Assembly (NCBI GenBank): GCA_964654695.1
Contig: CAZZKJ010000005.1
Span: forward strand, 1 to 64,000
DNA: 64,000 nucleotides
From: CAZZKJ01 sp964654695
GTDB taxonomy: Bacteria > Krumholzibacteriota > Krumholzibacteriia > WVZY01
Reading direction: 5' to 3'
Shown here: in pieces, positions 45,655 to 53,771 of the stretch
Layout of the letters: the number at the start of each line of letters is the position of its first letter
Numbering within the stretch: position 1 is the stretch's first letter
The notes under the pieces: model-generated
Database searches by the model: none
Told to the model about the DNA's origin: nothing
What the model saw: the letters and a program-made list of their open reading frames with translations, nothing else
Position numbers and translations under genes: made by a program

Positions 45655-46417
45655 CAATAAAGAGACTGTCCGCTTAAATCGCTACATGGCCATCCTCGGC
45701 CTCGGTTCGAGAAGGGCATGCGAGGATATAATAGCCGGCGGCAAAGTCACCGTGGACGGCCGCATAGTCCTGTCACCATCATTCAAGGTGATCCCGGGAA
45801 TAAGCAACATCAAGCTCGGCGGCAAGAAGCTCGATCATTCTCCCAAAAAGATTATTTTGCTGATGAACAAACCCGAAGGGATTGTCACTACCGTCTCGGA
45901 TCCCCATGGCAGAAAAACAGTCATTGATATATGCAGGAAACATAATTTCAGAATGCGTCTGTTTCCCGTGGGAAGGTTGGATTTGAATTCTTCCGGTGCA
46001 ATCCTTTTGACCAACGATGGTTTGTTGTGCTACCGTTTGATCCATCCGAAATTTCAAATACACAAGGTTTATTATGTTCGAACAAGGGGACGCATCTTGG
46101 ATAAAAAGCTCGCCAGGATGAGAAGGCTTGCGCAGCCTTCGTTGAAAACCGCCGAAAGAGGATTGAAAACTCCCCGCATTGAATTGATTAAAGACCTGGG
46201 CAAAGAGAACCTTTTGAAAATCGTTCTTTATGAAGGCAAAAACAGGCAGGTTAGAAAGCTCTGCGATGATGTTGGCCTGAAAGTGGTCAAATTAAAGAGA
46301 GTGGTGTTTGGCCCATTATCCATCAGGTCTTTATCGGTTGGTTCAATTCGCCCGCTTACAAAAAAAGAGATAGCCGAGATAAACAAAATTGCTGCATGGG
46401 AGGATGATGAAAAATGA
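45641..46417 (+). CDS. rluB: 23S rRNA pseudouridine synthase RluB family
   Basis: A 258-residue enzyme that isomerises uridine in the 23S rRNA. An S4 RNA-binding domain (about 9-60, VRLNRYMAILGLGSRRACE) precedes the RsuA-type catalytic domain with the active Asp in PVGRLDLNSSGAILLTNDG, then KVYYVRTRG and YEGKNRQVRKLCDDVGL. ATG 45641 is chosen because the S4 domain begins soon after; ATG 45614 is possible, and neither has a clear ribosome site. scpA-scpB-rluB is a widespread gene order. RsuA/RluE paralogues cannot be fully excluded. Confidence 0.88.
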   Translation: MPSLDNKETVRLNRYMAILGLGSRRACEDIIAGGKVTVDGRIVLSPSFKVIPGISNIKLGGKKLDHSPKKIILLMNKPEGIVTTVSDPHGRKTVIDICRKHNFRMRLFPVGRLDLNSSGAILLTNDGLLCYRLIHPKFQIHKVYYVRTRGRILDKKLARMRRLAQPSLKTAERGLKTPRIELIKDLGKENLLKIVLYEGKNRQVRKLCDDVGLKVVKLKRVVFGPLSIRSLSVGSIRPLTKKEIAEINKIAAWEDDEK

Positions 46418-47529
46418 ATATTGAAAAATTGGCGAAACCATTTTTGAAAAACATCAAGCCGTACAAAGCCGGAAAGCCGGTGGAGGAAGCACAAAGAGAG
46501 AGGCAAACGGATAAACCTTTTATCAAGCTGGCTTCAAACGAGAATCCCAATCCTCCGCACAAAATCATCATCAATGCATTAACCGCGGCTCTTCCGGGCG
46601 CCAACCGCTATCCGGAATCGGGATGCTATTACCTGGTGCGCGAAATCGCAGGCCGCATGGGCGTTGCTCCGGAAGAGATTTTCATAGGCAATGGCTCGAA
46701 TGAGATCATTGATCTCCTGGTTAGGGCTTTTGTAAAGAATGGAGAGAATGTCATTTATCCAACACCGGGCTTTGTCGTGTACGAAATGGTTTGTGCGATT
46801 TCCGGAGTAGAGAGAAAGGCTGTGCCTTGTTCAGATTTCCGAATCGATCTGAAAGCAATAACCGAAGCCACTGATGCCGAAACTAAAATGATTTTTCTTT
46901 GCAATCCCAATAACCCCACAGGAACTTACTTCAGTTCAAGCGAATTAAAGGAATTTCTGCGGAATGTTCCTGATAATATCCTGGTGGTCGTGGATGAAGC
47001 TTATTATGAATATGTCGATGCCGATGACTATCCGGACTGCCTGGCCTTGATGAAAGAAAGAAACACTCTTATTGTTCTCCGAACATTCTCCAAGTTCTAT
47101 TCGCTAGCCGGAATCAGAGTTGGCTTCTCTGTTGCCGACAAAGCTGTTGTCGGGATTCTGCACAAAGTCAGGCAGCCGTTCAACGTCAACAGACTGGCCC
47201 AGGAAGCAGCCAGAGCGGCTTTGGCCTGTGAAGATTCTCTGCGGCCACAAGTTCTCGAAACCATTAAAGAGAGAACCGAACTGAGAAAAAAGATTGCAGA
47301 ACTGGGATGCAAATGCCCATTGTCTCAAACAAATTTTCTTTATGTCGTACCTCCTGCTGTTCCTGGAGATATTTGCGAAATGCTTTTGGATCACGGAGTA
47401 ATCGTAAGGAAAATGAAGCCTTTCGGCGGAGGAGAAAATTCCTTCAGGGTATCCATAGGTACGCAAGGGGAGAATTTAATGTTTATAACAGCCCTGGAAA
47501 AAGTCTTAACCGGCCGCCGTATTAAATAG
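46414..47529 (+). CDS. hisC: Histidinol-phosphate aminotransferase HisC
   Basis: A 371-residue PLP-dependent aminotransferase of histidine synthesis. Signatures: KLASNENPNPPHK, FIGNGSNEIIDLL, the PLP-anchoring Asn/Asp-Tyr set in CNPNNPTGTYFS and VVDEAYYEYV, and the Schiff-base Lys in RTFSKFYSLAGIRVGF. The ATG overlaps the rluB stop (ATGA). The gene is isolated from other his genes, so it may also serve aromatic amino acids, as some HisC do. Confidence 0.93.
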   Translation: MNIEKLAKPFLKNIKPYKAGKPVEEAQRERQTDKPFIKLASNENPNPPHKIIINALTAALPGANRYPESGCYYLVREIAGRMGVAPEEIFIGNGSNEIIDLLVRAFVKNGENVIYPTPGFVVYEMVCAISGVERKAVPCSDFRIDLKAITEATDAETKMIFLCNPNNPTGTYFSSSELKEFLRNVPDNILVVVDEAYYEYVDADDYPDCLALMKERNTLIVLRTFSKFYSLAGIRVGFSVADKAVVGILHKVRQPFNVNRLAQEAARAALACEDSLRPQVLETIKERTELRKKIAELGCKCPLSQTNFLYVVPPAVPGDICEMLLDHGVIVRKMKPFGGGENSFRVSIGTQGENLMFITALEKVLTGRRIK

Positions 47530-47559
47530 CAGAGATTTTCATATCTACACAAGAACACC

Positions 47560-48921
47560 GTGATAAACAATAATCTAATTAAAGGATTCCAGATAGCCAT
47601 AGACGGACCGTCGGGCTCCGGCAAAACCACGACGGCACGAATGGTTGCATCGAGGTTGGGATTGACCCATGTGGATACGGGTGCCATGTACAGGGCAGTA
47701 ACACTGCAGGCGCTAAAAGAAAAATGTGATCTTGAGGACTCGGAACATCTTGGTGGACTGGCTGCAAAGTCAATAATAAAGTTCAAGGAATCGGCCGCAG
47801 GTCCGCAAAAAGTCTTTTTGAACGACATTGATGTTACTGTCGATATTCGCACACCTGAAGTTTCCAGACACGTTTCTCTGGTTAGTTCGCATAAATCTGT
47901 AAGGCGCGTTATGGCCCGCCTGCAACGCGTTATGGCCTCTCGCGGCGGTGTGGTCCTTGAAGGAAGGGATATAGGAAGCGTCATTCTGCCGTGCGCTGAA
48001 ATAAAAATATTCCTTGTTGCTTCAATTGAGGAAAGAGCTCGCAGGCGCCAGCTGGAATTCGAAGAAAATGGAATAGACAAACCTCTGACAGAAATAAAAG
48101 AAGATATAGCCAAAAGGGACAATCTTGATTCTTCGAGGGAAATGAGTCCTCTTAAGAAACCGATAGGGTCGATGACTATAGATACCACCGATTTATCGAT
48201 CGAAGAGCAAGTGCAGGCGGTGATATCACATGCAAGGCATACGTCCGAAAAGCTGGAACTGCTCCAAGCAGGTAAAAACACGTTGAGAAGGCGCTTCATA
48301 TTCAGATTCGCCCAGGGCTTGATAAGATCTTTTTTTAGAGCAATTTGGGGCGTAAAGATTATCCGCGAGATAAATCTGGATTTGAACGAGAACTACATCT
48401 TTGCCTGCAATCATATTTCATACATGGATCCCCCTTTAATAGGTTCTTTTCTTCCGAGGGAAATTCATTTCCTGGCAAAAACCGAGCTTTTCAAAAATAA
48501 GTTGTTCTCCAGACTTATACGGTCCTTCAATGCCGTTCCCATCAAGCGGGATTCTTTTGACCGTGGAGCTATGAAATCTGTGCTTTCGTTGCTGACTAGA
48601 GGTGATTCACTGATGCTTTTTCCGGAAGGCACCAGATCCATGGGAAACGACCTGGGAAAACCGAAAAACGGAGTCGGGTACCTGGCCCTGAATTCCTCAA
48701 TATCTGTCGTACCTGTTTATGTCCAAGGCAGCAATAAACTTATCGCCGCGCTCTTCAGAAAACCGCGCTTAGTAGTGGCGGTTGGTAAGCCGATTCGGCT
48801 GAGCGATCCCGCAATTGAGAACTGTAAAAACAGTTCAGGTTATAATGATTACAGCTTGATGGTAATGGAAGCCATTGCGGCGTTGAAGGAGCTTGCGAGC
48901 CCCCATCCCTGCAGTACATGA
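47560..48921 (+). CDS. Fused cytidylate kinase and 1-acylglycerol-3-phosphate acyltransferase
   Basis: A 453-residue two-domain protein. Residues 1-225 are cytidylate kinase: P-loop DGPSGSGKTTTA (Asp15 to about 25), DTGAMYRAVTLQAL, EGRDIGSVILP and RRQLEFEENG, phosphorylating CMP/dCMP. Residues 255-450 are PlsC: acyltransferase motif I NHISYMD (His285, Asp290), FNAVPIKRDS, motif III FPEGTRS (354-360) and VVPVYVQGS. PlsC adds the second acyl chain to make phosphatidic acid. In many bacteria cmk, plsC and rpsA are separate adjacent genes; here the first two are one frame with no frameshift visible. The start is GTG 47560, without a clear ribosome site. Confidence 0.9.
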   Translation: MINNNLIKGFQIAIDGPSGSGKTTTARMVASRLGLTHVDTGAMYRAVTLQALKEKCDLEDSEHLGGLAAKSIIKFKESAAGPQKVFLNDIDVTVDIRTPEVSRHVSLVSSHKSVRRVMARLQRVMASRGGVVLEGRDIGSVILPCAEIKIFLVASIEERARRRQLEFEENGIDKPLTEIKEDIAKRDNLDSSREMSPLKKPIGSMTIDTTDLSIEEQVQAVISHARHTSEKLELLQAGKNTLRRRFIFRFAQGLIRSFFRAIWGVKIIREINLDLNENYIFACNHISYMDPPLIGSFLPREIHFLAKTELFKNKLFSRLIRSFNAVPIKRDSFDRGAMKSVLSLLTRGDSLMLFPEGTRSMGNDLGKPKNGVGYLALNSSISVVPVYVQGSNKLIAALFRKPRLVVAVGKPIRLSDPAIENCKNSSGYNDYSLMVMEAIAALKELASPHPCST

Positions 48922-48994
48922 ATTCTGCCTTCTTTGGCACAAAGATTCCTTTCTTTTCTATCCACAGGGCTTTAATATTAAGCGTATTTTTCAC

Positions 48995-49023
48995 TTGCAT
49001 TTAGCTTCAGACATTATTATTAT
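48995..49023 (+). promoter_or_regulatory. Putative rpsA promoter
   Basis: TTGCAT (48995-49000), a 17-base spacer and TATTAT (49018-49023). Predicted start about 49030, leaving a 40-base leader that contains the strong ribosome site. Confidence 0.45.
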
Positions 49024-49053
49024 CTTCTGGTTCCAAAGGAACAAATTTACTGT

Positions 49054-49062
49054 AAAAGGAGG
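49054..49062 (+). promoter_or_regulatory. Ribosome site setting the rpsA start
   Basis: AAAAGGAGG ends seven bases before ATG 49070. The same frame is open back to 48893, but that stretch codes for a hydrophobic, non-S1 sequence. Confidence 0.8.
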
Positions 49063-49069
49063 AATTTTA

Positions 49070-51118
49070 ATGCTCGAAGGAGTCCAAGGCGTTGAAAGCG
49101 CCGACAAGAGTGAAGAAAATCCACGCAAAGGAGGTGAAATCAAGTATTCAGGAGGGGGCCAACTCCGTTCACCTGCCTACGCACAGTTCGAAGTGCTCGA
49201 TATAAATGAAGCGACAGACCCAGAACCGGCGGAAGATTCGAAAGAGTTTTCCGAGTTGGTGAACAGCCTTCAAAATCTCTTCACCGAGTTCGAAGAAGAA
49301 AAAATCGTCAAAGGCACTATAACTGAAGTCCGCGAGAACGAGGTTATAGTAGACGTTGGATTCAAAAGCGAAGGCGCAATCTCGCTCAATGAGTTCCGAG
49401 ACAGGGATGAAGTGACCGTAGGAGATGAAGTGGATGTCTTCCTGGAAAAACTGGAAAATCAAGATGGCCTGGTCGTTTTATCGAAAGAGAAAGCTGATTT
49501 CTTCAGAGTCTGGGATGAAATCAAATCCGCTCACGACAGCGGGGAAATAATGGAGGGCAAGGTTGCCCGCAGGATCAAAGGGGGTCTTGTAGCCAACTTA
49601 ATAGGCGTTGAAGCGTTTTTGCCCGGCAGCCAGATAGCTCTTCGTCAGGTACCAAACCTGGACGATCTAATTGGAGAGACCCTCAAGTTCAAAGTTATCA
49701 AGATTAACAGGCGAAGAAGGAATATCGTTGTTTCCAGAAGGGTAGTTCTCGAAGAAGAAAGAGCCGAACAAAAGCGATCCCTTCTAACCGAACTCGAAGT
49801 CGGACAGGTACGCGAAGGTGTTGTTAAGAATATCACTGATTTCGGAGCTTTTGTTGATCTTGGCGGAGTCGATGGACTTCTTCATTTGACCGATATGACT
49901 TGGGGAAGAATAAGCCATCCCTCGGAAGTCGTAGCGATCGGCAACAATTTAAAAGTGAAGATCCTGGATTTCGATAAGGAAAGAGAAAAAATATCTCTTG
50001 GCTTAAAACAACTCACCCCCTATCCATGGGATGGAGTTAACGATAGATATCCAGCCGATAGCAAGGTGCGTGGAAAAGTCGTCAGCATCACCGATTATGG
50101 TGCTTTTGTAGAACTCGAAAAAGGCGTTGAAGGATTAATCCATATATCGGAAATGTCATGGACGCGCCACGTCAAACATCCTTCCAAAGTTCTGGCCATC
50201 GGAGAAACCGTAGATGCCATGGTGCTCAAGGTCGATCAAGACAATCAAAAGATATCTCTTGGATTGAAACAAATAGAGCCCGACCCGTGGTCCACTATTG
50301 AAGAGAAATATCCTGTTGGGACCCGGCTTGCCGGAAAAGTAAGAAATCTTACAAATTTCGGCGCTTTTGTTGAAATCGAAGACGGGATAGACGGCCTTCT
50401 TCATATTTCCGACATGTCGTGGGCCAAGCGCGTGCGACATCCAAGTGAAGTTGTCAAAAAAGGCGATAAAATAGATATCGTCGTGCTGGATATCAGCCAG
50501 GAAAAAAAGCGCATCAGCTTGGGCATGAAGCAGCTAACCGAAAATCCCTGGGACAGGCTGGCGGACGAATATGCTGTTGATACGGTTACCGAGGGAAAAA
50601 TTACCCGGGTTCTCGACCGCGGAGCCGTTGTCGAGCTTCGATCGGATGTCGAAGGTTTCGTTCCTATAGGACAAATGGGAAAGGAAGGCTTGAAGCATCC
50701 AGAGGAGTATTATTCCATAGACGATAATCTCCCTCTTAAAGTGATCAAGGTCGATCCCAAGAATAAACGTATCGTTCTCAGCGTAAGCCTCTACTTGAAA
50801 ACTCTCGATGAGGATTCGGCCAACGAATTCCATGAAAAATTCCCATATATTGAGAGAACCGTGCATGATGGTGCCGATGAGACGCCAACCGCAGATTCAG
50901 GCGAGGCAAAACCAGCGGGAGACAATTCCGAGGATGCTCCACTCGAGAATTCAGACATTGAAGACGCCGCACCGGTTGAGGATTCTCAGGAAAAGAACGA
51001 CGGCGGTGAGATATCGCTTAAGGAGGTACCTAAAGAGGCTCCTCCCAAGGACGGGCAGGCTGATTCTGATGAGGATCAGGTTCCACCCCAGCCACCCGAC
51101 ACCAACGAAAACTCGTAG
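49070..51118 (+). CDS. rpsA: 30S ribosomal protein S1
   Basis: A 682-residue RNA-binding protein that loads mRNA on the ribosome. Six S1 (OB-fold) domains begin near residues 79, 161, 247, 332, 420 and 507; domains 3-5 have the best motifs (ITDFGAFVDLGGVDGLLH, ITDYGAFVELEKGVEGLIH, LTNFGAFVEIEDGIDGLLH), and domains 1-2 are divergent as usual for ribosome binding. The N-terminal 70 residues and the last 100 (about 580-682) are acidic and low-complexity, rich in Asp, Glu, Pro and Ser. It follows the cmk-plsC fusion and ends at a strong terminator. Confidence 0.95.
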   Translation: MLEGVQGVESADKSEENPRKGGEIKYSGGGQLRSPAYAQFEVLDINEATDPEPAEDSKEFSELVNSLQNLFTEFEEEKIVKGTITEVRENEVIVDVGFKSEGAISLNEFRDRDEVTVGDEVDVFLEKLENQDGLVVLSKEKADFFRVWDEIKSAHDSGEIMEGKVARRIKGGLVANLIGVEAFLPGSQIALRQVPNLDDLIGETLKFKVIKINRRRRNIVVSRRVVLEEERAEQKRSLLTELEVGQVREGVVKNITDFGAFVDLGGVDGLLHLTDMTWGRISHPSEVVAIGNNLKVKILDFDKEREKISLGLKQLTPYPWDGVNDRYPADSKVRGKVVSITDYGAFVELEKGVEGLIHISEMSWTRHVKHPSKVLAIGETVDAMVLKVDQDNQKISLGLKQIEPDPWSTIEEKYPVGTRLAGKVRNLTNFGAFVEIEDGIDGLLHISDMSWAKRVRHPSEVVKKGDKIDIVVLDISQEKKRISLGMKQLTENPWDRLADEYAVDTVTEGKITRVLDRGAVVELRSDVEGFVPIGQMGKEGLKHPEEYYSIDDNLPLKVIKVDPKNKRIVLSVSLYLKTLDEDSANEFHEKFPYIERTVHDGADETPTADSGEAKPAGDNSEDAPLENSDIEDAAPVEDSQEKNDGGEISLKEVPKEAPPKDGQADSDEDQVPPQPPDTNENS

Positions 51119-51155
51119 ACGGCGTCGAATTTCCGTACCGATTTTTCTGCATGGA

Positions 51156-51188
51156 AAGAGGAGCGATTAAAGCTCCTCTTCCTTTTTT
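51156..51188 (+). terminator. Rho-independent terminator after rpsA
   Basis: AAGAGGAGC (51156-51164) pairs with GCTCCTCTT (51172-51180) around a seven-base loop, followed by CCTTTTTT. Located 38 bases after the rpsA stop. Confidence 0.85.
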
Positions 51189-51203
51189 CCGGGATTTTGC
51201 AGC

Positions 51204-51232
51204 TTGACTGTATAAATGAAAAAGGCCATGAT
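51204..51232 (+). promoter_or_regulatory. Putative lapA promoter
   Basis: TTGACT (51204-51209), 17 bases, CATGAT (51227-51232), just after the rpsA terminator. Predicted start near 51239, followed by AAAGGAGG at 51250-51257. Confidence 0.42.
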
Positions 51233-51265
51233 TTATAAAAATATTTTTCAAAGGAGGTTCCGCCC

Positions 51266-51601
51266 GTGTGGCTGATAAGGAGTATCATAATACTTATTGG
51301 CGTAATAGCATTTTTATGGGTAGGCATGAACAACGCCGATCAAAAAGTACATTTCAAGTTTTTTACGGAAAACTTCGAACAGCTGTCTCTTAATCTGCTT
51401 CTTTTGATTGTTTTTGCAGCTGGAATGATTTTTTCCTTTCTCATCTCTATCATAAACGAATTTCAACTGAGAACGAACTTGAGCAAGCAAAGAAGAAAGT
51501 GTCAGAAGCTTTCAGAAGAAATTGCCGATCTGCGCAACCTACCTCTTGATGATGGAGAAGAGGATGACCGGAACAACAAAATGAGTAACGTAGATTTTTG
51601 A
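51266..51601 (+). CDS. lapA: LapA-like (DUF1049) membrane protein
   Basis: A 111-residue protein with two membrane helices (about 3-20 and 42-64) and a charged C-terminal coil (about 65-95), the layout of LapA/YciS. The conserved NNADQKVHFKFF between the helices resembles the NxxxVxxxF core of DUF1049. LapA works with LapB in balancing LPS assembly through LpxC turnover by FtsH. The start is GTG 51266 with AAAGGAGG eight bases upstream. The following gene is LapB-like, which supports the call. Confidence 0.78.
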   Translation: MWLIRSIIILIGVIAFLWVGMNNADQKVHFKFFTENFEQLSLNLLLLIVFAAGMIFSFLISIINEFQLRTNLSKQRRKCQKLSEEIADLRNLPLDDGEEDDRNNKMSNVDF

Positions 51602-51617
51602 AGGGACTGAAGTTCAA

Positions 51618-52781
51618 ATGACCGACAATCATCTGCTGCTGCCGGTACTGGGGCTGTTGGGTTTGGCAGGTATCCTGATATTCAGCCTTATTATTCGAAG
51701 GCGGATGCGCCGTCCCTCCTCATCAAACCCATACATGGAAGCTTTAAAGCTGCTCACAGCAGGCGAAAAGGATGGAGCTTTTAAGCAGCTCGAAAAAGCC
51801 GTAAGGCAGGGAGGTGCCCCTCCGGATGCGTATCTTAGGTTGGGACGGCTGCTCCGGGAGAGGGGTTTCACCGGCAAAGCGCTGCAGATGCATAAGAGCC
51901 TGACCGTAAATACAGCTCTCTCGCAAAGGGAAAAAGCTGATCTGATCCTTGATTTGGCCGAAGATTATGAGCGCATGGGCAAACCCGATAAGGCCATAAG
52001 GGTATTGGAATCCGCCTCAAACCTTGGAGATACGAAATCTACGGATATATTATTTACTCTCGGCCGGCTGTATAATAAAGCGAATGAATCAGAGAAGGCC
52101 TATGAAGTTATGAAGGACCTGAAGAAAAAAGGAGTTTTGGATGACGGAAGGCTCGCGCTGTTTCTTACAACCCAAGCCGAAAGATATATACAGGAAGGCA
52201 ATGCAAAAGAAGCCTCAAAACTGCTTGGCCGGGCTTTAAAACACGACGACGGCTGCACCGCCGCTCTGGTCTATTCCGGTGATTTGGAATTTGCCTCAGG
52301 GAACATAGACAATGCGATGCAAAAGTGGAAAAAAGCAGCTCTTACTGCTAAAGATGCCGCATTATACGCTCTCGATAAGCTGGAGCGCACTCTTTTTGAA
52401 AGGGGGAAATTCAGCGATATTGAACGAATATATCGGGAAATTATCGATAAACGCGCCGATGATGAAAATGCCACGCTGTCTTTGGCCCGTTTTTACGTAA
52501 AGCAGGGTAAGCACGATGAAGCCTTGGAGCTTTTAAAGGAATATTCGACTTGGCATCCAAAATCCATTAAATCTCTTCTCCTGCTCTTTTCAATTCTTGC
52601 AAAAAAAGCAGACGTGGATGCGATCGAGCGCTTGGTAAAAGACTCTCTTTCGCGTTTCTCGACTGAGCATACATATAAATGCACGATCTGCGGTTTTCAT
52701 TCAGATACAATTAGGCAGCATTGCCCTATTTGCAATTCGTTCTATACTTTTTCCTCATCCCATGACAGCGAAGCTCTGTAA
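51618..52781 (+). CDS. lapB: LapB (YciM)-like TPR protein with rubredoxin-type zinc site
   Basis: A 387-residue inner-membrane-anchored protein (E. coli LapB 389). An N-terminal membrane helix (about 7-25, LPVLGLLGLAGILIFSLII) is followed by TPR repeats (about 35-335, e.g. GRLLRERGFTGKALQMHKSL, GKPDKAIRVLESASNL). The C-terminus holds a metal site with Cys355, Cys358, Cys369 and Cys372 (KCTICGFH...HCPICNSFYTF), as in LapB. It recruits LpxC to FtsH to limit LPS synthesis, implying an LPS-bearing outer membrane. The order rpsA then lapA-lapB is also known in Pseudomonas, where ihfB lies between. Confidence 0.9.
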   Translation: MTDNHLLLPVLGLLGLAGILIFSLIIRRRMRRPSSSNPYMEALKLLTAGEKDGAFKQLEKAVRQGGAPPDAYLRLGRLLRERGFTGKALQMHKSLTVNTALSQREKADLILDLAEDYERMGKPDKAIRVLESASNLGDTKSTDILFTLGRLYNKANESEKAYEVMKDLKKKGVLDDGRLALFLTTQAERYIQEGNAKEASKLLGRALKHDDGCTAALVYSGDLEFASGNIDNAMQKWKKAALTAKDAALYALDKLERTLFERGKFSDIERIYREIIDKRADDENATLSLARFYVKQGKHDEALELLKEYSTWHPKSIKSLLLLFSILAKKADVDAIERLVKDSLSRFSTEHTYKCTICGFHSDTIRQHCPICNSFYTFSSSHDSEAL

Positions 52782-53769
52782 TACTGCATTAACCTTATTT
52801 ATTATTCTTGCTCTTTCAAGCAGCGCCCTTGCTTCATCTTTGAAAGATGCAAGGGAATTCATTTCAAACCTTCAGTTCGATCGGGCAAAAGAAACTCTAA
52901 TCGATATAGCGGTAAACTCAAAAGGGGAGGAGAAACAAAGAGCCCTGCTGCTTCTCGCTTCTCTCAAGCGTTCTTCAGATGAAGCTGAAATCTTGTACAA
53001 GGAAATCCTCGATATAGATCAATCAAGCGCAGCAGCAGGCAGCGCCCTGCTTGAAATAGCGAAAATACGCTTTGCAAGTGGAAAATATAACGAAGCTCTG
53101 GATATCCTTCGCAATAATCCGCAGTCGGCAAGCTCCCGTGAATACTTGTACTTTGAGGGCCTTGCGGCTTTGATGTCCAGGGATTTCAGCACTGCTAAAA
53201 ATACTTTATTATCTATAAGAAAGGGGAAATATGCTCCGTGGGCTAATCTTGCCCTCGCAGAAATCGCCGTAGAGGAAAATAACAAGGAGGAGGCATGCGG
53301 ACGTTATCAGGCTCTTGCCAACGCCATGATTAATCCTGTTGCGATGTACAAGTTCGGCGAGTGTCTCGAGGGTCGGGGCAATATAGACCGGGCGGAAAAA
53401 CAGTTCAATGAAATCATTCGCAATTTCGAATCAACTCCTGAAGCCGTTCTTGCGTCGGAAAAGCTGAAAGCTCTTTCAAAACGCAATCTCGTTTTAAATG
53501 ACATCTCCCACTATAAAGGCACGGATCGACTGCCTTCGGGTTTTACAATCCAATTCGGTTCTTTCCGCGACAGGAGGAACGCCATCAAGCTTGCAGAAGA
53601 ACTGAAACAAAAACTTCCCGGCGTTAGAATTGATACGGACCTCGTTAACTACCGCGAGCTTCACCGCGTTCGCTACGGTTATTTCGAATCGCGCAGCGAC
53701 GCTGCTGCGGAAACAGATAAAATCAAGAATAGACTGCATTTAGAACCTACGATCATGAAGATGCCCTAG
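52762..53769 (+). CDS. Periplasmic TPR-SPOR protein
   Basis: A 335-residue exported protein. The signal peptide (about 1-25, LTLFIILALSSSALA) is followed by TPR-like repeats (about 30-245) and a C-terminal SPOR domain (about 260-335, SGFTIQFGSFRDRRNAIKLAEEL and HRVRYGYFESRSDA). SPOR domains bind denuded peptidoglycan glycan at division sites. The ATG lies 20 bases inside lapB, and mutS begins two bases after the stop, so all three are tightly coupled. Confidence 0.82.
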   Translation: MTAKLCNTALTLFIILALSSSALASSLKDAREFISNLQFDRAKETLIDIAVNSKGEEKQRALLLLASLKRSSDEAEILYKEILDIDQSSAAAGSALLEIAKIRFASGKYNEALDILRNNPQSASSREYLYFEGLAALMSRDFSTAKNTLLSIRKGKYAPWANLALAEIAVEENNKEEACGRYQALANAMINPVAMYKFGECLEGRGNIDRAEKQFNEIIRNFESTPEAVLASEKLKALSKRNLVLNDISHYKGTDRLPSGFTIQFGSFRDRRNAIKLAEELKQKLPGVRIDTDLVNYRELHRVRYGYFESRSDAAAETDKIKNRLHLEPTIMKMP

Positions 53770-53771
53770 AA

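Noticed and set aside
47391..48299. 302-codon open frame on the minus strand
   Set aside because: Opposite hisC and the cmk half of the fusion gene; no recognisable domain.
48893..49069. Extension of rpsA upstream to 48893
   Set aside because: The added 59 residues are hydrophobic and not S1-like; ATG 49070 has a near-perfect ribosome site.
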